From: JAKAXG01 sp035702985
GTDB taxonomy: Bacteria > Actinomycetota > Acidimicrobiia > Acidimicrobiales > Palsa-688
Assembly: GCA_035702985.1 (NCBI GenBank)
Contig: DASSZD010000160.1
Coordinates: 1 to 35,135, forward strand
DNA length: 35,135 nucleotides
Reading direction: 5' to 3'
The notes under the pieces are model-generated. The model made no database searches. It saw nothing but the letters and a program-made list of their open reading frames with translations, and was not told where the DNA came from. Positions 22,201 through 28,699 of the stretch are shown here, piece by piece. The translations under genes and the position numbers were made by a program. Positions within the stretch are counted from its first letter, which is position 1, and each line of letters begins with the position of its first letter.

Positions 22201-23316
22201 ACCGGTCACCAGCCGCACCCGGGCCGTCTCGACGCCCGGCAGGCGTACGGCGTTGTCGACCACCACCCAGGCCATGTCCTCCAGCCCCCGGGCGTCGGCC
22301 AGTTCGGCCGTGACGGTCTGGAGGAGGCTCAGGCGGGCGGAGACATCGGCCTGCTCCTCCAGATGTCCGATCTCGTCCGCCAGCACGACCTGGAAGGACC
22401 GGGGGGGTGCCGGCTCCTGCCCGCTCGACAGGGCCCGGAGCTGGTCCACCAGGGACCCCACGTACCACTGGCGGAACAGGCGGTGCACCCGGGGCGGGGC
22501 CAGCGTGAGGAGGTTGGAGGCCCGGGCGTAACGATCAGCCTGGTCCAGGGCCACCAGGTAGCGCTCGCCGGCGTCGGCGGCGGAGGTCGGCAGGTGCAGC
22601 TCCAGGTCGGTCAGCTCGTCGCCGCGCCCGGCGGCGGCTACCGCCTGCCTCTTGATCTCGGACCGGGCGGCGGCGAAGTCGACGGTGACGGTTTCGACCA
22701 GGGCCTCCAGGTCGGGCGGCAGGCTGTTGCCCCGGACGGCTTCGCCCTCGCGCATCAGGGTCAGCTCCCGCACCACGTTGTCGATATGGGCCTTGGCCGA
22801 CAGCAGCAGGTCGGTGGAGACGGCACCCAGCCGGACGGTGTAGGTGGCCGGCGAGAGGTCCTCGTCCGACCAGGCGGCCAGCAGGGCTTCGATGTCGCGG
22901 CCGGCGTCGGTACCGGGATTGACGGCGCCCCCCTCGCCGCCGAGCTCGGCCCACACCACCTTGCCCCCCGCCGCGGAGGGGTCCACGCCCCACGCCGAGG
23001 ACAGGGCGCCGACCATGGCCAGGCCCCGGCCGGTCATGGCTTCGGTGTTGCGCCGGAGCACGATCGGCGCGCTGCGCCCCTCGTCGGACACCTCGACCCG
23101 TACCCGGCCGCCGGCCAGGACTCTCACCAGGATGGGCGGCACTCCGTGCAGGGTGGCGTTGGTGACCAGCTCGCTTACCACCAGCTCGGCGTCGTCGGCC
23201 AGGTGCTCCCATCCGCCGGCCAGGGCGGCGCGGGTGAGCCGGCGGGCCTGGGGCACGGCGTCCGACTCCCGGCCGAGCTCCAGCTCCGCCACGCACCGCA
23301 AGCCGTCTCCGCCCAT
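19285..23316 (-). CDS. multidomain HATPase-GAF-GAF-PAS-PAS-GAF-SpoIIE (PP2C) sensor phosphatase
   Basis: A 1343-residue cytosolic signalling protein. Order: RsbW-like anti-sigma kinase ATPase at ~1-125 (N-box ELVVSELVTNATLHG, G-box DEGRSAP then GRGLAMV); a helical region ~140-320; GAF1 ~330-490; GAF2 ~495-670; PAS1 ~680-790 (GIGTFDWDLVTGRLVWDERL); PAS2 ~800-905 (STAFFFLDRHWRFNYVNTEA); GAF3 ~915-1090; SpoIIE-type PP2C ~1115-1340 with VGGDWYDAF, VIGDVMGHDVDAAAAMGQVR, SNAGHPPP and GDDVALLA metal-site motifs. It could both phosphorylate and dephosphorylate a STAS antagonist in response to small ligands; the STAS protein at 2371-2751 is a candidate (inference). ATG 23316 is chosen; GTG 23325 is possible. 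It follows the LLM-oxidoreductase gene by 14 bases. Confidence 0.88.
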   Translation of the reverse strand: MGGDGLRCVAELELGRESDAVPQARRLTRAALAGGWEHLADDAELVVSELVTNATLHGVPPILVRVLAGGRVRVEVSDEGRSAPIVLRRNTEAMTGRGLAMVGALSSAWGVDPSAAGGKVVWAELGGEGGAVNPGTDAGRDIEALLAAWSDEDLSPATYTVRLGAVSTDLLLSAKAHIDNVVRELTLMREGEAVRGNSLPPDLEALVETVTVDFAAARSEIKRQAVAAAGRGDELTDLELHLPTSAADAGERYLVALDQADRYARASNLLTLAPPRVHRLFRQWYVGSLVDQLRALSSGQEPAPPRSFQVVLADEIGHLEEQADVSARLSLLQTVTAELADARGLEDMAWVVVDNAVRLPGVETARVRLVTGDGMLRSVAWRSRDPSAAEPLSEYSVDADLPGARAVRTGQAQFTRSPTPILQALPELAGQYPGERSSHLVPLTVGAETLGILSLTFASGELSDRTEVAVVEALARALAQALRRAQLTSRDHQQREALEFLADALGILISAEEPAQVLERLVAHSVPRLADWCAVYVVDGPLLRRVAVTVDGNPELSERLRDGPPISLDADIPHTRVLRTGRPEPIHDRIGPVLHDLYPGVDFSPIGTDWGQASGLCAPMELRGRRVGVIAITFLRDGRRVTPEVAQVLSGLADRAAIALDIAELRSGQRQPEERVVLDLAVGAGGIGTFDWDLVTGRLVWDERLLDIFGLDRDRFELTIEQFYDQLHPGDLEPVREKLQEAIDSCGEYDAEYRIVLPDGGTRWVAARGRALGDADGRAVRLIGAAQDTTARRDAEARIARVMDSMSTAFFFLDRHWRFNYVNTEATRVLGRAAAELLGSDIWELFPAALGSDFERFYRHAASSGEPVAFDAFYPEPLNAWYEVRAWPHPEGLAVYFMDVTDRRRAHDQAQRAIGRAGLLGRVTEELAAIVDPVDAMRALARLIVPDLADWSVVTLIEDESRAGTRRGLRDAAGWHARPELRDMVGRYAGSRLGMITDDSIVVRAVESAEAQVIPEDAMSVLRPMFEPGAEALGLLEQLAPHAVVLLPLNGRRRPVGMLTLCRDAPHGFDVEDLELARDVAARAGLVLDRARLYRQQREVAEALQRSMLTAPPVIPSMRIAVRYVPAAEAAQVGGDWYDAFHQADGSVVLVIGDVMGHDVDAAAAMGQVRTLVRGMAAHSGQGPAQVLRDVEATMDALRLDTTATAVLARAEPDGSGNGRGCRFGWSNAGHPPPIRLDPDGTTTVLGPGSGDLLLGAMPGTPRHEHQTELPVGSTVILYTDGLVEQRDQPVDRGVERLQGLLRSLAGSDIEQLCDEVLRRMLPDRPGDDVALLAVRITGPRDP

Positions 23317-23330
23317 TACCGGCACGGACC

Positions 23331-24371
23331 CTATCCGTCCCCGCCCGAGCGGACGGCGCGGGCCACCTTCCCCCAGCGCTCCAGATCGCCGGGGTTCCGT
23401 TCGATCGACGCCGCCGCCAGGTACATCACCAGCCGGCCGGCCACTCCCTGGTAGCGGTCGAGCAGGGCGCCGGCCATCCGGTCCCAGGGAGCGGCGACGG
23501 CGAAGTGGGCCAGGATCTCGTCGGTGATGGTGGCGGCGAAGCCGGCCATGTCTCCGGCCTTGAGCCGGTCGTTCAGGCGGGCCGACGTGCCCTCGAAGCC
23601 GAGGTCGTCGAACTGGAAGGCGTAGTTGCGGGTCGACCCGTAGAAGGCGATCTGCTGACGGGCCATCTGCAGGAGCGGGGCTCGCTCCTCCTCGGTATCG
23701 CCGGGCACGGCGAACACCGGCACGATCAGCTCCAGCTCCCCGGCGGGGCGCCCGGCCCGGGCGGCCCCCTCGGAGACGGCCGGCAACAGCCGCTGCCGGA
23801 GGTAGTCGGTGGAGTGCAGCGGGTGCACGTGAACCCCGTCGGCCACCTCGCCGGCCATGCGGCACATCCACGGTCCGACGGCCGAGACGTCGACCGGTAT
23901 GTCCCCGTACCCGTGGCGGGCCGGGGCCCAGGCGGCCGGCAGCAGGCTCAGCTGGTAGAAGGGCCCGGAGTGGGACAGGGGCTCCTCCCCCCGGAAGGCC
24001 CGGAAGCACGCCTTGACCGCCTCCACGTAGTCACGCAGGCGGGGGCCGGGCGGATCGAACTGGCAGCCGTAGCGGCGCTCGACGTGCGCTTTGACCTGGC
24101 TGCCCAATCCGAGCCGGAACCGGCCGTTCGTGTTGCCGGCCAGCTCCCACGCCAGGCTGGCCGTGACCATGGGACTGCGGGGGAACGCCACGGCGATGCC
24201 GGTGCTGAACTGCAGCGAGGGCGCCGCCTGAGCGGCCACCGCCATGGACATCCACGGCGTCTGGGAGGTCTCGGTCAACACCATCCCGGAGAAGCCGGCG
24301 TGCTCCACGGCAGCGGCCAGATCCGCGGTCTGGCGCCACGAGCGGGGCGAATACATCAGATCGAACTCCAA
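23331..24371 (-). CDS. LLM-class (luciferase-like) flavin/F420-dependent oxidoreductase
   Basis: A 346-residue TIM-barrel protein of the bacterial luciferase-like monooxygenase superfamily, actinobacterial F420-type branch. Evidence: N-terminal LAAAVEHAGFSGMVLTETSQ, the PSLQFSTGIAVAFPRSPMVT strand, RFRLGLGSQVKAHVERRYG (conserved LGLGxQ and cofactor-contact region), and the IPVDVSAVGPWMCRMAGEVA and DGVHVHPLHS segments. Such enzymes use reduced F420 or FMN to reduce or oxidise small organic substrates; the substrate is unknown. TTG 24371 is taken as start since GGGGAG stands 5 bases upstream and MEFDLMYSP begins the domain. It is divergent from ftsH and heads the unit with the sensor phosphatase. 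Confidence 0.87.
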   Translation of the reverse strand: MEFDLMYSPRSWRQTADLAAAVEHAGFSGMVLTETSQTPWMSMAVAAQAAPSLQFSTGIAVAFPRSPMVTASLAWELAGNTNGRFRLGLGSQVKAHVERRYGCQFDPPGPRLRDYVEAVKACFRAFRGEEPLSHSGPFYQLSLLPAAWAPARHGYGDIPVDVSAVGPWMCRMAGEVADGVHVHPLHSTDYLRQRLLPAVSEGAARAGRPAGELELIVPVFAVPGDTEEERAPLLQMARQQIAFYGSTRNYAFQFDDLGFEGTSARLNDRLKAGDMAGFAATITDEILAHFAVAAPWDRMAGALLDRYQGVAGRLVMYLAAASIERNPGDLERWGKVARAVRSGGDG

Positions 24372-24462
24372 GGCGGCTCCCCTCGCAGCGTGTTTACCCC
24401 AATCCCTCCACTATTGCCGGAACCGGCACCCTCGGGCGAGCTTGTACGAACCGGGACGCCCC

Positions 24463-24479
24463 ATGACTTTGGGCTCTGT
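24463..24479 (+). promoter_or_regulatory. weak third match to the DosR-like site
   Basis: ATGACTTTGGGCTCTGT keeps TGAC, GGC and CT of the 2891 and 13171 sites at equal spacing but differs in the centre, matching about 10 of 17 bases. It lies in the divergent gap between the LLM-oxidoreductase and ftsH. I regard it as suggestive only. Confidence 0.2.
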
Positions 24480-24739
24480 CGGGCCAGCGGCACGATCGCT
24501 TCGATGGACCTATCTTCCCGACACCGACCACCCCAAACGAACGGGCTGCACCCGCCGCCACGGCCCAACCCGCTCCGCCCCCTGAGCCGGTGCCGCCGCC
24601 GGAACCGCTCCCCCCGCCGGAGCCCCTGCCGCCGCCACCACCCGAGCCGGCGCCCTACCCGGTCCCCCCGCCCCAGCCCTTCCCCAGCCCGCCCGAGATC
24701 GAACCCGCCCAGGCTCCGCATGAACGACCTACCGCCTGA
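24476..24739 (+). other. proline-rich open frame overlapping ftsH start, no standard start codon
   Basis: In the 348-base gap before ATG 24720 the frame from 24476 to the stop at 24737-24739 reads as a well-formed Pro-rich polypeptide: PPPEPVPPPEPLPPPEPLPP, then PPPEPAPYPVPPPQPFPSPP, rich in Glu, Leu, Val and Tyr with clean G/C third positions. It has no ATG, GTG or TTG; CTG 24476 follows closely an in-frame stop. It overlaps the start of ftsH by 20 bases in another frame. It may be a decayed N-terminal part of ftsH lost by frameshift, a coupled leader peptide from a CTG, or chance. Confidence 0.35.
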
Positions 24740-26636
24740 CGGCCGGCCCGGGCCGGCCGGGCCCGGTGGAACGGCCCGCTCGCCACGCTCCAAGACGGCG
24801 ATCATCGTGGCCATCGTGGCTTTCGTAGCCCTCATGGTCGCGGTATCGGTCTTCTCGAAGCCGCAGTCAACCGCTACCGCCGTCCCCTACTCGACCTTCC
24901 TGTCGAAGGTCGCCGCCTCGGACGTGAAGTCGATCGAGATCAACCAGGGATCGGGCCGGATCACCGGCGTCTACACCGACAACTCCGCCTTCACCACCCA
25001 GGGGCCTACCGGGACGCTCCCGGCGGCCGACGTGGATCTGCTCAACGCCCACAAGGTGCAACGGACCTACGTCTCCACCAGCAAAAGCGTGTGGCCCACC
25101 CTGCTCGGCTGGGGGGTGATGATCGCCCTGGTGGCGGGGGTGATGATCTGGTTCTCCCGGCGAACCCAGGGGCAGATGGCCGGTCTCAGCGGATGGTCCC
25201 GAAGCAAGGCCAAGGTCCACATAACCGAGAAGCCGACCACCACCTTCAAAGACGTGGCCGGCTACGACAGCGTCAAGCTGGAGATCCGTGAGCTGGTCGA
25301 CTTCCTCAAGAACCCGACCCGGTTCCGCAGTATCGGGGCCCGGACCCCGAAGGGGGTGCTGCTGGTCGGCCCGCCCGGGACGGGGAAGACGCTCGTGGCC
25401 CGGGCCGTCGCCGGCGAGGCAGGCGTGCCGTTCATAACCATCACCGGTTCGGAGTTCATGGAGATGTTCGTCGGTATCGGGGCGGCCCGGGTCCGGGACC
25501 TGTTCGACACCGCCCGCCAGAACAAGCCGGCCATCGTGTTCGTGGACGAGATAGACGCCATCGGCCGCAAACGGGGGGCCGGCCTGGGCGGCGGTCACGA
25601 CGAGCGGGAGCAGACGCTGAACCAGTTGCTGTCCGAGATGGACGGCTTCGAGGCGTCGGAGGGCATCGTGGTCCTGGCCGCCACCAATCGCCCGGACATC
25701 CTCGATCCGGCCCTGCTGCGGGCCGGTCGTTTCGACCGCCAGGTGATCATCCCGCTGCCCACCCTGGAGGAACGGCAGGCCATCCTGCGGGTCCACGCCC
25801 GCGACAAGCGGATGACCCCCGGCACCCACCTGGAAACCCTCGCCCGGGGCACTCCCGGCATGAGCGGCGCCGACCTGGAGAACCTGATGAACGAGGCCGC
25901 CCTCATCGCCGTGCGCCGGGGCAGCACCGAGATCTCCGAGGCCGACCTGGAGAACGCCCGGGACCGGGTCCTGCTCGGCCTGCGGCGCACCTCTCTGGCC
26001 CTGAGCCCGGAGGAGAAGCGGATCGTGGCCTGCCACGAGGCCGGCCACGCGGTGCTGGCCGCCCTGTTGCCCAACGCCGACCCCCTGCACAAGGTGAGCA
26101 TCCTCCCAACCGGCATGGCACTCGGGGTGACCCAGCAGCTGCCCACCGAGGAGCGCCAGCTGCAGCAGCGGCCCTTCCTGGACGACGCCCTGGCCGTCCG
26201 GTTGGGGGGCCGGGCGGCGGAGGAGCTGGTGTTCGGGATGCCGTCCACCGGGGCCCAGGACGACCTCACCGGGGCCACCGAACTGGCCATCCGCATGGTG
26301 CGCGAGTGGGGCATGTCGGAGGCCATCGGGCAGATGGCCTGGGGCCCGCGGGGCCCGGTGTTCCTCGGAGAGGAGCTGATCCACTCCCGCGACTACTCGG
26401 ACCGCACCGCCCGGGTCATCGACGAGGAGGTGGCCCGGATCCTGTCCGAGCAGGCGGCCCGGGCCCGGCAGGTGCTGAGCGAGCACCGGGCCGCCCTCGA
26501 CGCGGTGGGTGCCGCCCTGGCCGCCAACGAGACCCTCGAAGGCGCAGAGGTGATGGCCATCATCGAAGCGGCCGACAGGGACGGCCAGGTCCGGGTCGCC
26601 GCTCCCGCGGCGGTGGCGGCCGGCCAGCGGACCTGA
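24720..26636 (+). CDS. ftsH: ATP-dependent zinc metalloprotease FtsH
   Basis: A 638-residue membrane AAA+ protease that degrades misfolded membrane proteins and short-lived regulators. Transmembrane helices at ~30-48 (TAIIVAIVAFVALMVAVSVF) and ~129-147 flank the extracytoplasmic FtsH-ext domain. Then Walker A GPPGTGKT (~217-224), Walker B IVFVDEIDAIG (~272), the second region of homology ATNRPDILDPALLRAGRFDR, the zinc motif HEAGH (His439, Glu440, His443) and the third ligand Asp in STGAQDDLTGAT (~514). All catalytic residues are present and the length is standard. ATG 24720 puts a short charged tail before the first helix; an in-frame ATG 24504 would add 72 Arg/Pro-rich residues and is less likely. 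The gene stands alone, convergent with a DUF1275 gene. Confidence 0.93.
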   Translation: MNDLPPDGRPGPAGPGGTARSPRSKTAIIVAIVAFVALMVAVSVFSKPQSTATAVPYSTFLSKVAASDVKSIEINQGSGRITGVYTDNSAFTTQGPTGTLPAADVDLLNAHKVQRTYVSTSKSVWPTLLGWGVMIALVAGVMIWFSRRTQGQMAGLSGWSRSKAKVHITEKPTTTFKDVAGYDSVKLEIRELVDFLKNPTRFRSIGARTPKGVLLVGPPGTGKTLVARAVAGEAGVPFITITGSEFMEMFVGIGAARVRDLFDTARQNKPAIVFVDEIDAIGRKRGAGLGGGHDEREQTLNQLLSEMDGFEASEGIVVLAATNRPDILDPALLRAGRFDRQVIIPLPTLEERQAILRVHARDKRMTPGTHLETLARGTPGMSGADLENLMNEAALIAVRRGSTEISEADLENARDRVLLGLRRTSLALSPEEKRIVACHEAGHAVLAALLPNADPLHKVSILPTGMALGVTQQLPTEERQLQQRPFLDDALAVRLGGRAAEELVFGMPSTGAQDDLTGATELAIRMVREWGMSEAIGQMAWGPRGPVFLGEELIHSRDYSDRTARVIDEEVARILSEQAARARQVLSEHRAALDAVGAALAANETLEGAEVMAIIEAADRDGQVRVAAPAAVAAGQRT

Positions 26637-26657
26637 CCCGCCGCCCGGCTTGGGGTT

Positions 26658-26750
26658 GGTCCTGCGCGTCGGTCCTGCCCGTCGGTCCTGCGCCGATCCT
26701 GCCCCGGTCCCGCGCGTCGATCCTGCCCCGGTCACGCGCCGTTCCTGCGT
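26658..26750. repeat. degenerate 11-13-bp tandem repeats (GGTCCTGC-type)
   Basis: Between the convergent ftsH and DUF1275 genes lie about eight head-to-tail units of GGTCCTGC-GCGTC form (GGTCCTGCGCGTC, GGTCCTGCCCGTC, GGTCCTGCGCC, GATCCTGCCCC, GGTCCCGCGCGTC, GATCCTGCCCC, GGTCACGCGCC, GTTCCTGCG). Looser units continue to about 26800. No gene is supported in the 183-base gap. Confidence 0.75.
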
Positions 26751-26819
26751 GGCGACGGCCCTGCACCGGTACTGCGTGGCGGCGGGCCTGCGCCCGGCTG
26801 CGCCGGCACCGGACAGGGG

Positions 26820-27575
26820 CTATTCGCTGATCCCCTGGGCCGGCAGGTCCGGCTGGTAGGGCGAACGGGCGTCGTAGACGGCGATGGCCGCGGTCATGGC
26901 CATGGCCAGCCCCAGCGCCGCGAACGACCAGGTGCGCTCCAGCGCCGCGCCCAGCACCGCGCCGGCCAGGTACATGATCCAGATCGACGCCAGCAACCGC
27001 GAGAACGCCGACATCTTCGGCCCTCCGCCCCTCCCCCACCAGGCGGCCACTGCGCTCTCGGCGATGTTGGTGAGAACCCCGGTGACGAACGTGGTGCGGA
27101 CGTTGCGGCCGCCGATCCGCCTCAGCGACACCGTCTGTACACCCATGGCCCCGGCCAGCGCGGTGGCCACCACGGCGTACGGCAGGGGCTGCCCGGCGTG
27201 GAGCACCCCGCCGACCGACTCGGCCTCCCCCACGGCCAGGGCGATCCCCAGCAGCAGCAACTCCGCTCCGGCGAGGAGGGCGGCCGAGCGGGCGCCCCGG
27301 CGCCGGTTGCTGACCTCCACCATGGCCGTACCGACGGCCACGCCCAAGGTGAATGCCAGGATGGCCAGTCCCCGCCTCCACACGTCGGGCCAGCTGCCCG
27401 TTCCGAGGGCGGCGCCGAGCCCGGCGGTGTTGCCCGACTGGTGAGCGGTGAACAGCTGGACCAGGCCCACGTACCCGGCGGCGTCGACGTAACCGGCGGT
27501 GGCCGCCAGTGCCCGGCCCAACCAGGCCCCGGCCGGACCGGATCGGGATGCGCCCGGCGGGGCCTCCTCGGTCAT
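26820..27575 (-). CDS. YoaK/DUF1275-family membrane protein
   Basis: A 251-residue polytopic membrane protein with about six predicted helices. The family fingerprint is AATAGYVDAAGYVGLVQLFT followed by AHQSGNTAGLGAALG (the 'DaisflxlgxxFxaxxTGNxxxlg' pattern), then GAMGVQTVSLRRIGGRNVRT and TFVTGVLTNIAES in the middle. DUF1275 proteins are conserved, of unknown function, often proposed to be transporters. Start ATG 27575 begins directly before the domain. It lies alone on the minus strand, convergent with ftsH, with the repeat-rich 27576-27892 region upstream. Confidence 0.85.
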   Translation of the reverse strand: MTEEAPPGASRSGPAGAWLGRALAATAGYVDAAGYVGLVQLFTAHQSGNTAGLGAALGTGSWPDVWRRGLAILAFTLGVAVGTAMVEVSNRRRGARSAALLAGAELLLLGIALAVGEAESVGGVLHAGQPLPYAVVATALAGAMGVQTVSLRRIGGRNVRTTFVTGVLTNIAESAVAAWWGRGGGPKMSAFSRLLASIWIMYLAGAVLGAALERTWSFAALGLAMAMTAAIAVYDARSPYQPDLPAQGISE

Positions 27576-27666
27576 GGCCGAGAGCTACCCCTAATGGCGG
27601 CTGCGCCACCCCGCGCCGCCGCCCCACCCCGCGCCGGCGCGCCACCGGCCCCCCGCCAGGGCAACT

Positions 27667-27747
27667 TTGAGCCGGAATTTCATCTGTGAGCCGAATTGAA
27701 GGTTCCCCTGCGATTTCGGCTCACGGAAGGAATTCCCGCTCACAGAT
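27667..27747. promoter_or_regulatory. nested inverted repeats upstream of DUF1275 gene
   Basis: Outer arms ATCTGTGAGC (27682-27691) and GCTCACAGAT (27738-27747) are perfect complements. Inner arms TGAGCCGAA (27687-27695) and TTCGGCTCA (27715-27723) are a second perfect pair sharing the GTGAGC element. A further direct copy TGAGCCGGAATT starts at 27668. Four GTGAGC-like half-sites in 80 bases suit a multi-site operator; a long hairpin or mobile-element end is the alternative. It lies ~90-170 bases upstream of ATG 27575. The rest of 27576-27892 holds only the GAGCCC repeats and no gene. Confidence 0.45.
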
Positions 27748-27768
27748 CACACGGCCCGCCGCCGCCGA

Positions 27769-27832
27769 CCCGAGCCCGAGCCCGTACGCCGACCGGCCCG
27801 AGCCCGAGCCCGAGCCCCCACGCCGACCGACC
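27769..27832. repeat. GAGCCC hexamer repeats with CGCCGACCG spacer
   Basis: Two units of the form (CCCGAG)n-CCC-NNN-CGCCGACCG: the first with two hexamers, the second with three. They sit downstream of the pcaR stop and upstream of the nested inverted repeats, in the 317-base gap without a gene. A further loose run of CCCGAGCC continues to about 27920, into the Ser/Gly/Arg-repeat end of pcaR. Confidence 0.6.
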
Positions 27833-27892
27833 TGCGACCGACCCCGGCGCGACCCGAACCCCGGCCAGCAGCACGCAGGGGCCCGAGCCCGG

Positions 27893-28699
27893 CTACACCC
27901 CCGAGCCGGAGCGGGAGCCGGAACCGACCGCCCGCAGGTCGGCCTCGATGCGCCGGGCCGTCTCGGACAGCCTCGGCAGCACCCGGCGGCGCAGCTGCTC
28001 CGGCGTGGCCCGGCTGGCGTGAGTGGACATGTTGAGGGCGGCGACCACCCGGCCGGCGGAGTCGCGGATGGGCACCGCCACCGAGCGCAGCCCGTCCTCG
28101 AGCTCCTGGTCCACCAGCGCGTATCCCTGGCCGGCCACGGCCCGCAGCTCGTCGCCCAGGGCCGGGCGGGCCACGATGGTGCGCCTGGTCAGCGGCTGCA
28201 GGTCCACCCGCTCCAGGTAGGCGTCCAGCTCGGCCGCCGGCAGGCTGGCCAGCAGGACCCGGCCCATGGACGTGGCGTACGCCGGAAAACGGGTCCCCAC
28301 CGCGATGGCCACCGTCATGATCCGCCGGGTCGGCACCCGCACCACGTAGGTGACGTCGTCCCCGTCGAGCACGGCAATGGAGGACGACTCCTTGAGCTCC
28401 GCCACCAGCTCCTCCATGTGGGGGGCGGCCACCTCGTCGAGGCCCAGGGTGGACAGGTAGGCGTAGCCGAGCTCGAGGACCCGGGGTCGGAGCGAGAACA
28501 CCCGCCCGTCGGAGTGCACGTAGCCCAGCTCGGTCAGGGTGAGCAGGAACCGCCGGGCGGCGGCCCGGGTCAGCCCGGTGATACGGGCCACCTCGGACAG
28601 GGTCAGCGCCGGGCGGTCCGGCCCGAACGCCCGGATGACCGCCAGCCCCCGCTCCAGCGACTGGACGAAGTCGCTGCTGCGGCGGCCGTCAGCCGCCAT
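27893..28699 (-). CDS. pcaR: IclR-family transcriptional regulator of the pca operon
   Basis: A 268-residue IclR-type regulator. N-terminal winged helix at ~12-75: VQSLERGLAVIRAFGPDRPA, LTLSEVARITGLTRAAARRF (helix-turn-helix) and LTELGYV. The effector-binding domain spans ~90-255 with HMEELVAELKESSSIAVLDG, FPAYATSMGRVLLASLP and the terminal RSVAVPIRDSAGRVVAALNM, all classical IclR segments. Within the family it resembles PcaR/PcaU, which sense beta-ketoadipate or protocatechuate. It ends in a short Ser/Gly/Arg repeat (GSGSRSGSGV) unlike the family. The start overlaps pcaL by 11 bases, so the regulator is cotranscribed with the genes it probably controls. Confidence 0.88.
   Translation of the reverse strand: MAADGRRSSDFVQSLERGLAVIRAFGPDRPALTLSEVARITGLTRAAARRFLLTLTELGYVHSDGRVFSLRPRVLELGYAYLSTLGLDEVAAPHMEELVAELKESSSIAVLDGDDVTYVVRVPTRRIMTVAIAVGTRFPAYATSMGRVLLASLPAAELDAYLERVDLQPLTRRTIVARPALGDELRAVAGQGYALVDQELEDGLRSVAVPIRDSAGRVVAALNMSTHASRATPEQLRRRVLPRLSETARRIEADLRAVGSGSRSGSGV

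Noticed and set aside
24867..26735. 622-residue minus-strand open frame over ftsH
   Set aside because: Antisense to an intact ftsH with all catalytic motifs; no domain in the minus-strand translation.
26650..26859. 69-residue plus-strand frame after ftsH
   Set aside because: It is made of the tandem GGTCCTGC repeats and runs into the antisense of the DUF1275 gene; no start-site support.
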